The position numbers were made by a program, and so were the translations under genes. From Posidonia oceanica (taxonomy: Eukaryota > Streptophyta > Magnoliopsida > Alismatales > Posidoniaceae), in assembly GCA_037176725.1 (NCBI GenBank), contig JAZBRS010000020.1, positions 57,626,001 through 57,690,000 of the forward strand: a DNA stretch of 64,000 nt. Reading direction: 5' to 3'. Numbering within the stretch: the first letter of the stretch is position 1; every line of letters starts with the position of its first letter. This document shows positions 57,331-64,000 of the stretch, one piece after another. The notes below the pieces were generated by a model. That model made no database searches. It was not told the DNA's origin and saw nothing but the letters and a program-made list of their open reading frames with translations.

Positions 57331-58054
57331 AAAAGAAGCGACACATTGCTTGATATTGGATCGAGTCGGGATCCATTTCTTCTCCAGTGGTTGGATGGAA
57401 TAATATCAGGATGGTTCCCCATCAGGCATGCTATCTGTATCTGAGTGACTGCTCTTGGATTTAGGCATTTGGCTCAGCTCCCTACTCGATCTGACTTAAG
57501 TTTGATGCAGTAAGCGTAAGACGCAAGATGAGTCGTGTTTAACATAAGATGCTATAAACATTGTGTCTAACACCTCTATAAACTTTTCCCCTTCAACAAT
57601 GTCCAATTCTTTACTCAGTCGTCACTGACCCTTTGGCACACCCTCCTTATCTTTCTAACTGATAAAAAGATTCAAACTAGGCTAACGACAAGCCGAATTA
57701 GTTGGAGTTGAACTGACTGGCAATCTGGCAGTGTAGAACAATGAAGGTGCTGCATTCAACATTAGACACATATTCGGTAGCGTTTAACACCTCAAAATCC
57801 AGACTAGCCTATTTCAGTGCTGCTGACTATTCTTCCACTGATGAAAGCAATCCCTAATGTTCTTTCAGTCAATTTACAGACTACCGGGACTCAATATTGG
57901 CAGAGAAGCCCCCCTCTTTTTTTTAAAATAAAAATGAATTACAATAACTTTACTCTTGCAACCTAAAGCAAGTTTCTAAGAAATAGAAATGGACTCAAAA
58001 ACAAACTTCAAATGACTTGCTTATAGTCCATGTTTAATCATTTACCCCTGCAAC
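57331..58054 (-). other. R2 upstream remnant
   Basis: No gene seen. It includes a T-run at about 57915-57930 comparable in position to the R1 polypyrimidine tract. Probably the N-terminal gag and leader of R2, strongly decayed. Confidence 0.4.
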
Positions 58055-58265
58055 TGTAATATCTGGATTTTCCAGGATGTAATTTGAGTTAATTTTGAAA
58101 AATTAATTCTAAGATTATTTTGTTGTATTGGAGTTGATTGCTTGTAAATGGAATTATATTCTTTAAGCAATCATATTTAGTGTTGTGGTTGTTTTTGTCC
58201 GGTGGAATTTTTCTCTGGCTCCCTGTGCAATGCAGTATTCTGGCATTCTAAAGAGAAGGACTTAT
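58055..58265 (+). repeat. R3: 5' end of a chromovirus-type LTR
   Basis: TGTAATATCTGGATTTTCCA, then ATTTGAGTTAATTTTG, aligns with the start of the T3 LTR (TGTAATATCCTGATTTTCCA and ATTTGAGTTAATTATTTTG) but on the opposite strand. It is interrupted by T4. Confidence 0.7.
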
Positions 58266-58790
58266 TGTTAGGATCGAGAGGCTACTCTAGTGGGGGTGAA
58301 TAGAGTATTTTTATTTTCTATGTTTCTTAAGGTTATTTACTCAACGTTACTTAGAAATATTTAATCAAATATCAATTGCAATTGTATTCTACTTAAAAAC
58401 ATACATAGAAGAGGAAGAGAGATAATGAAATATGACACAACAATGTATAGTGGTTCAGCCAAACCCAAGCCTAGTCTACTCCCAGATCCCCTCTGGAGTT
58501 CCCTTAATCTTAAATCAAAGCAAAAACACTTACTTGACGAAGATTATCGTCTTCCTCCGCAATACCCGCGGAATCCTTTTCTCAAACTTGGAGAAGCTAG
58601 CACCCTTGATTACAAAGCAATTTATAGTAGCTCTTTAGATCTCTCAACAGAATATTTGCATAGGTTGGCTAATATGGCTCTTTCTCACTAGATTTCGGAG
58701 AACTCACAATGTAGGTGGGAATTATGCTCAAATATGAAGGATATAATGATATATGTGTATTGGTATGCTTTGGGGGTTCCTTGGGGATCT

Positions 58791-58798
58791 TATTTATA
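58791..58798 (-). promoter_or_regulatory. Probable TATA box of the T4 LTR
   Basis: The minus strand reads CCTATAAATAAGATC, a strong plant TATA box. Confidence 0.6.
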
Positions 58799-58859
58799 GG
58801 TAAAGCAAGGCTCAAATCTGTGTCTAACGGATAGTACAACGTTCACAAACGGCTAGTAC

Positions 58860-59110
58860 ATTCGGTATGCCGAAATCAATCGGTCGACCGAAATTCTGCA
58901 ACGTTTGACTAATTCGGCAAACTAAAATATTTCGGTGTCCCGAAATTAATCTCTTGTTGAAAACCTTAGATCACGATTTCGGTATGCCAATGATTATCTG
59001 GTATCTCGTTCTATTTTCGATATCCCGATGGAAATCGGTATCCCATTTTAGCCCTAACGGTCATATTTAAATAAATTCCCTTGTTCGATTTTCCAGACAG
59101 ATTCGGTATA
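58860..59110. repeat. TCGGTATACCGA-type inverted repeats in the T4 LTR
   Basis: TTCGGTATGCCGAAA, AATCGGTCGACCGAAAT, TTTCGGTGTCCCGAAAT, TTTCGGTATGCC and TTCGGTATACTGAAA: degenerate palindromes of TTTCGGTATACCGAAA, immediately upstream of the TATA box. Confidence 0.8.
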
Positions 59111-59489
59111 CTGAAACTGACCTAACTTCTATACTCAGGGTATTTCTAAGTGTTTTCCTTTGGCTTTTGGATGTGGATATTTTCCTAGATGTTTTGGGAT
59201 GTTTCTGGGAGATTATTACATACATCCTAGGTGTACATCAAGAAAGAAAAAATACATGAGATATATTTACAACATGAATAATGTAATCTTGGAATCTTCT
59301 TGTATTCATGTATGCTTGATGTAGAGTTTTTCCTTTTGAACTCTTAGCTTTACTTGAGTTTCTTCAGATGTCGATTTTTCTTCAGATATTCAACCTATCT
59401 TAAAAATAGGCTAAAATATATTCTCAAGTAATATCATTAGTCTCATTTGTTATCATCAAAATTAAATATATCATTGTTTATTTTCAACA

Positions 59490-59503
59490 ATCTCCTCCTT
59501 TTT
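59490..59503 (-). other. T4 polypurine tract
   Basis: AAAAAGGAGGAGAT directly before the LTR start. Confidence 0.85.
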
Positions 59504-60450
59504 GATGATGACAAAATTATACCTTAAAATATCCATTTTTGTTTATTTCTCCCCGTATCAGTAAGCATAATAAAATTTTGATATTTTGATCAACAAATAA
59601 TGCAATAATTTTCTATAAACCTAGATAAAAATGTAATTTATTTTATTTTTCTCCCCCATTTTGTCATAATACAAAAAGACCAACCAAGCAGAATATATTT
59701 AAAACCAATAAGCATAATTTTCCTGCAGAGTATATCAGAGCTTTTAGATTTGATTTCTTGTTCCATTTCATTCAGAGAATGCATAATGGTTTCCCTCAGG
59801 TTTCATATTTCATTGACTCATGTCTCATATTAGTTCAAAAACAGATATCCATGCATTGATCATAGTCCCATAAGAATAATCCATTCAGCAGAACTCAATA
59901 TCATTCCAAAAAAAATATCCATCTGAATAAGAATGCCATATTATAATTCATTTGATATGATTCCTATCAAATCAATGGTATGAATACAAAATGACATATC
60001 CACCCCATTTGATTCATAGATCATATATAATCAAAATGACATACATAAATTATATTCAATAATTCATATGGCATATATACTCCATATAAGTGATATGACT
60101 CCCCCTTATTTTTGTAAAATTTGCAAAGCTCAAAAAGATGTTTTACTATAAAGAACATAATATAATTAGACAATCTTTAGTATAATAGTATCTTGAAGAA
60201 GATATAAACTCATAATGAGCAAAACCATACAAAACATTTCCCAAGTATATTTCTGGAATAGCAATCTTCATTCATCACCCAAATAGGTATATAAGCTCAC
60301 TTTCAAAAGATTTTAGCAACCATTCATTTCAAAGATCAAAGATCATATATTTCCAAAATGCATTAACCAAGAGTTATAAATTACAATGTTTATGAAAACA
60401 TAAAACATAACTCATGAGTGATAAAGCAAACAACATTATGGAACAATGAC
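59504..60450 (-). other. T4 3' untranslated region
   Basis: A/T-rich; the word CATAT and related short words recur. No gene seen. Confidence 0.6.
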
Positions 60451-61584
60451 TCATGACTCAGGAGGTGATGGAGGTGGATGTCCTTGGAGATATTTGAGTA
60501 TATCAGAATGTTGGTCATCCAATTTCCTCTCAAAATGAGATGTAAAAGATGCAAAATCATTGGCAAATTTATTTTGCCAATCACAACTTGCCACAAAATG
60601 TTCTTCTTGACGAAGCTTGATATCTACTATTACTTTTCTCAAAGCTGCAATGTTTTCCTTGGTGGCGTCATCTTCTTCCTCCGAGGTGTCCTCATGTGCA
60701 TCTCTCCCTTGAGCACTGGAAGTTGAGGCAGTAGAGGTGCCGAGAGTTTTAACTCTCCTAGATCTCTCTAGTGCTAGCTCCATTTTCTCTATGGCAACAT
60801 TATCTAGGGGTTTGGCTCTAATTGGGAGTGAAGGCTCATTGGTTAATGGGACATTATAGTGGATAAACAAGTAGGTAAGAAGCGGTCCAAAAAATAACTT
60901 GGTCTTGACATGTGTCATACAGTGAATTATGACACGATACCAGTTAACAGGTATGTGTTTAGTAATGGCATATACAGCCTTACATGCCATTCCACTTAAT
61001 TCATCGACATGACCCTTCTTTTGAATAATATTTGTAGCTAAAATATAGGCAATAATTCTAGATATCTTGGTCAATTGATTTATTTTGTTAGGCTTAAAGG
61101 AACTCTTCTTATTTATGGAAATAGCCTTATTTATATCAAGAAATGACCAACCTAGCTCTTCAATAACTAATGTGATGTCTAAGCCAATAGATGGAATTTT
61201 TAAGAGTTGACCTATGAGTACCTCATCAAACTGGATATCTACTCCTAGACAATAGGAATCACAAGTATCTGCGGAAATGCCAAGATTGGTATAAAATTCG
61301 GATACAAGATGAGGGTAGTACTTAGTGTCACCAATACAAGCTAAAAATGGAGCAAGAGATTGCACTTGAAACAGAGGTCCGACCTCTCCCAGAGAGTGGA
61401 GAATTACCTTTCTCCCGGTGAGAACTTCTCTGTTGGCATATCTTTCTTTGTGAGCCTTCATGGCTGCCTCATCGATGAAATGAAGAAATTTGTTCCCATG
61501 GGTGTGATCATCGAAGGAGGAGGAGTTGGCGGAGGCGGAGGCTTCCCTTTTGGGGTGGGACGCAAGGCTCTTTTTCGATGCCAT
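60451..61584 (-). CDS. T4 env-position ORF, plant transposon-protein-like
   Basis: An uninterrupted 377-residue frame. The ATG at 61582-61584 (MASKKSLASHPKRE) is preferred; the frame is open 20 codons further up but only from a non-ATG codon. N-terminal basic Ser/Ala-rich part, then a globular, mostly helical part with LVSEFYTNLG, VDIQFDEVLIGQLLKIPSIG and ISRIIAYILATNI. Pattern and position resemble the putative plant transposon protein domain (Pfam PF20167) found in or near retroelements; this is recalled, not searched. After an acidic linker (EDTSEEEDDATKENI) a probable coiled coil and a Pro-rich end follow. No signal peptide or transmembrane helix, so it is not envelope-like. It is the only long intact gene in the window. 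Confidence 0.75.
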   Translation of the reverse strand: MASKKSLASHPKREASASANSSSFDDHTHGNKFLHFIDEAAMKAHKERYANREVLTGRKVILHSLGEVGPLFQVQSLAPFLACIGDTKYYPHLVSEFYTNLGISADTCDSYCLGVDIQFDEVLIGQLLKIPSIGLDITLVIEELGWSFLDINKAISINKKSSFKPNKINQLTKISRIIAYILATNIIQKKGHVDELSGMACKAVYAITKHIPVNWYRVIIHCMTHVKTKLFFGPLLTYLFIHYNVPLTNEPSLPIRAKPLDNVAIEKMELALERSRRVKTLGTSTASTSSAQGRDAHEDTSEEEDDATKENIAALRKVIVDIKLRQEEHFVASCDWQNKFANDFASFTSHFERKLDDQHSDILKYLQGHPPPSPPES

Positions 61585-61759
61585 GGAAGAAAATCGAAAA
61601 GGGGGAAGGGAATGGGAGTTGGAGGTGAGGAGATCTAGGCACACATGAAGAGAGGAGGAGGAGAGGGTTTGAGAATGAGGAAGACGGGAGTCGGTCGAGA
61701 AAAATTGGAAGAGAATGGTGTCGATTTAACCCTAGGACTTTGTAAACGGGATTTTTTTT

Positions 61760-62400
61760 TAAACTAAAAATCGGTATCCCAAATTTTAAACGGTATGCCG
61801 TTTTGTTCGAACTGACTTGTTAATACGGTTGCTCGGGAAAAAATGATCTTCCGAAATAGGGATTTTCGGTAAACCGGATCAAAATGATTTTCCGAAGTAG
61901 GGATTTTCGGTTGACCGGATAAAAATGATCTTCCGAAACAGGAATTTTTGGTAGACCAAACAAAGATGATTTGCCGAAATAGAGATTTTAAATTTTTTTA
62001 TTTAGACAAACTTCGATAGGTCGAATAAAAATGATTTACCGAATCGGGAGATTTCGGCAAACCGGACAAAAACGGTTGACCATAAATTTGACGGATTTCC
62101 ATAAAAAACGGTATACCGGAAATAAATGATTGACCGAATCAGGGAAATTCGGTAGATCGGATAAAAAATGATTTTCCGAAATCGAATTTTTTAATTTATT
62201 TTTTTATTTAGATAGAATTCGGTAGACTGGATAAAAATGATTTTCTGAATCAGGGAATTTCGGTAAACCGAACTAAATTGGTTGACTGAAAATCTGATAG
62301 ATTTTCATAATTATGGTAAACCAGATAGAAATGATTGACCGAATCAGGGAATTTTGGAATTCCAAACTAAATCGGTATACCGATATTGATTTTTTTATCG
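61760..62400. repeat. T4 internal inverted-repeat array
   Basis: About ten degenerate units near 50 bp: GGGATTTTCGGTAAACCGGA, then TAAAAATGATTTTCCGAA. Short arms CGGT/ACCG and TTCGG/CCGAA as in the T4 LTR. It lies between the pol stop and the env-position ORF, so in its 5' leader if that ORF has its own transcript. Confidence 0.8.
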
Positions 62401-62418
62401 AAATTTTTTATTTTATTT

Positions 62419-64000
62419 TTATTCAATTTCACAGACCTTACATATACCTAGATTCCTTCTAATTTTTACGACTTGTGATTCATCTAGGGGTTTGGTAAAT
62501 ATATCAGCCAATTGATCATTAGTGGGAATGAATTCTAATTTTACATCATTTTTAGCCACATGATGTCTTAGGAAATGATGTCTTACTTCTATGTGTTTGG
62601 TCTTGGAATGATGCACAGGATTCTTAGATAGGTTAATGGCACAAGTATTATCACAATAAATTGGTGTTGTGTTAAATAATAGATCATAATCCTTTAGAGT
62701 TTGTTTCATCCACAACACTTGTGCACAACAACATCTAGTTGCGATGTATTCAGCCTCAGTAGTGGATAATGCGACACTGTTTCGCTTCTTGCTAAACCAA
62801 GAAACTAACGAATGTCCTAGGAATTGACATGTTCCACTAGTGCTTTTCCTATCAGTTTTGCATCCAGCATAATCTGCATCACTATATCCTATTAGATCTA
62901 AGTTTGAGTTTCTAGGATATAAAAGTCCTAATTCTTTGGTTCCTTGCAAATATCTAAATATTCTTTTAATTGCCACTAAGTGAGATTCTTTAGGTGTAGC
63001 TTGATATCTAGCACAAAGACAGATACTGAACATAATGTCTAGTCTACTAGCAGTTAAGTATAGTAAGGATCCAATCATACCTTTATACATCTTTTGATCT
63101 ACATCAAGTCCATTTTCATCTTTATCAAGTTTTGTATTTGTGCTCATTGGAGTTTTTGCCTCCTTTGAGTTTTCCATTCCAAATCTTTTTAGCAAATCCT
63201 TTACATATTTTTCTTGGAAAATGAAGATTCCATCTTTCATTTGTTTTACTTGAAATCTAAGAAAATAAGTTAATTCCCCCATCATACTCATTTCAAATTC
63301 TTCTTTCATGATGTTGGAAAATTTCTTACATAGTTTCTCATTTGTTGATCCAAATATGATATCATCAATATAGATTTGAATCAATAAAATATTTTTATCA
63401 TCCTTTTTGATAAACAGGATTGTATCAGCAATTCCAATAATAAACCCTTTTTCAATTAAAAATTTCTTCAATCTATCATACCAGGCTCTAGGAGCTTGCT
63501 TTAATCCATAAAGTACTTTGTTTAATTTGAATACATGATCAGTATAAAGTTCATTTTCAAATCCTGAGGGCTGTTTTACATATACTTCTTCCTTAATTAC
63601 CCCATTTAAGAAAGCACTCTTAACATCCATTCGATAGAGTTTGAACCCCATGCTACTAGCATAAGCTAATAACATTCTTATAGATTCTAGTTTGGCTACG
63701 GGGGCATATGTTTCATCAAAATCAATTCCTTCTTCTTGATTATACCCTTGTGCCATTAACTTAGCCTAGTTTCTAACTACCTTTCCTGATTCATCTAATT
63801 TGTTTCTATAAATCCACTTTGTTCCAATTATAGGATAATCTTTGGGTTTTGGAACTAATTCCCATACATTGTTTCTTTCAAATTGGTTTAATTCTTCATT
63901 CATAGCAACCATCCAATATTCATCATTATAAGCTTCATTTATATTTCATGACTCAATACAGGAAATGAAAGCATATGTAACACATTCGTGATCCAATTTA
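62419..64000 (-). pseudogene. T4 pol: copia reverse transcriptase and RNase H (partial)
   Basis: The C-terminal 445-residue open block begins just below a TAG at 63766-63768; the same frame continues upstream (VWELVPKPKDYPIIGTKWIY) to a TGA at 63946-63948 and past the window end. RT: D44 in YRMDVKSAFLNG, KVLYGLKQAPRAWYDRL at 80-96, catalytic YIDDI at 129-133. RNase H: D293 in GYSDADYAG, LSTTEAEYIA near 330-339, YCDN near 367-370, and the end LADIFTKPL near 416-424. Typical Ty1/copia order. Two stops make it non-functional, although the domains are otherwise well kept. Confidence 0.93.

Larger units (their letters stand above)
58266..59489 (-). repeat. T4 3' LTR (1.22 kb)
   Basis: Minus-strand start TGTTGAAAATAAACAATG, end CGATCCTAACA. 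It contains a TATA box (58791-58798) and an inverted-repeat region just upstream (58860-59110). Confidence 0.88.
58266..64000 (-). mobile_element. T4: SIRE/Maximus-like Ty1/copia element, 3' part
   Basis: Minus-strand order from the window edge: RT and RNase H (pol end), inverted-repeat spacer, an extra ORF in the env position, untranslated region, polypurine tract, 3' LTR. An extra ORF after pol and an LTR start TGTTGAAAA preceded by AAGGAGGAGAT fit the SIRE/Maximus lineage. The 5' part lies beyond 64000. Bases 58261-58265 (CTTAT) are the likely target duplication. Confidence 0.88.

Noticed and set aside
60451..61584. Retroviral-type envelope gene
   Set aside because: The position fits, but there is no signal peptide, no membrane segment and no fusion-like stretch.

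Overview
The window is a stretch of angiosperm nuclear DNA made almost wholly of nested LTR retrotransposons. I see no host gene, tRNA, rRNA or bacterial-type feature. The assignment to plants rests on the element families: Tat/Ogre-type Ty3 elements with two RNase H domains and a tRNA-Arg primer site, a chromodomain Ty3 element with an initiator-Met primer site, and a SIRE-type Ty1/copia element with an extra ORF after pol. The species cannot be named from this.

Layout, left to right. (1) 1-5181: R1, remnant of a minus-strand Tat-like element (decayed gag, leader, LTR promoter part). (2) 5182-55876: T2, a plus-strand element with 3.4-kb LTRs and only a gag gene. It was split twice. (3) 7819-34947: T1, a 27.1-kb minus-strand Tat/Ogre-like element with about 6-kb LTRs, inserted into the 5' LTR of T2. 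Its 5-bp target duplication is GTTTT, and the uninterrupted site can be read in the other T2 LTR. (4) 36763-45650: T3, an 8.9-kb minus-strand Tekay/Del-like chromovirus, inserted in the leader of T2 (target duplication GTCGC). (5) 52459-56589: the other T2 LTR, which has a polypurine tract before it and a primer site plus a second leader copy after it, the structure left by LTR-LTR recombination. (6) 56590-58054: R2, another decayed Tat-like gag. (7) 58055-58265: R3, the start of a chromovirus LTR, cut by (8) 58266-64000: T4, the 3' part of a SIRE-like copia element on the minus strand, running off the window.

How the parts relate. T1 carries gag, protease, a long spacer ORF, RT, RNase H, a second RNase H, integrase and a further 3' ORF, all broken by stops and frameshifts. 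T2 has no pol, yet shares with T1 the primer site, the polypurine tract, the LTR termini and U5, part of the leader, the gag and the hairpin repeats of the 3' untranslated region. T2 therefore looks like a non-autonomous partner that used the enzymes of T1-like elements.

The most unusual pattern is that every family here, although from unrelated lineages, carries its own array of short inverted repeats. In R1, T3 and T4 the array lies just upstream of the probable TATA box. In the T2 LTR the units are double hairpins, several spaced about 235 bp apart. All comparisons were made by eye; no alignment or database search was run.
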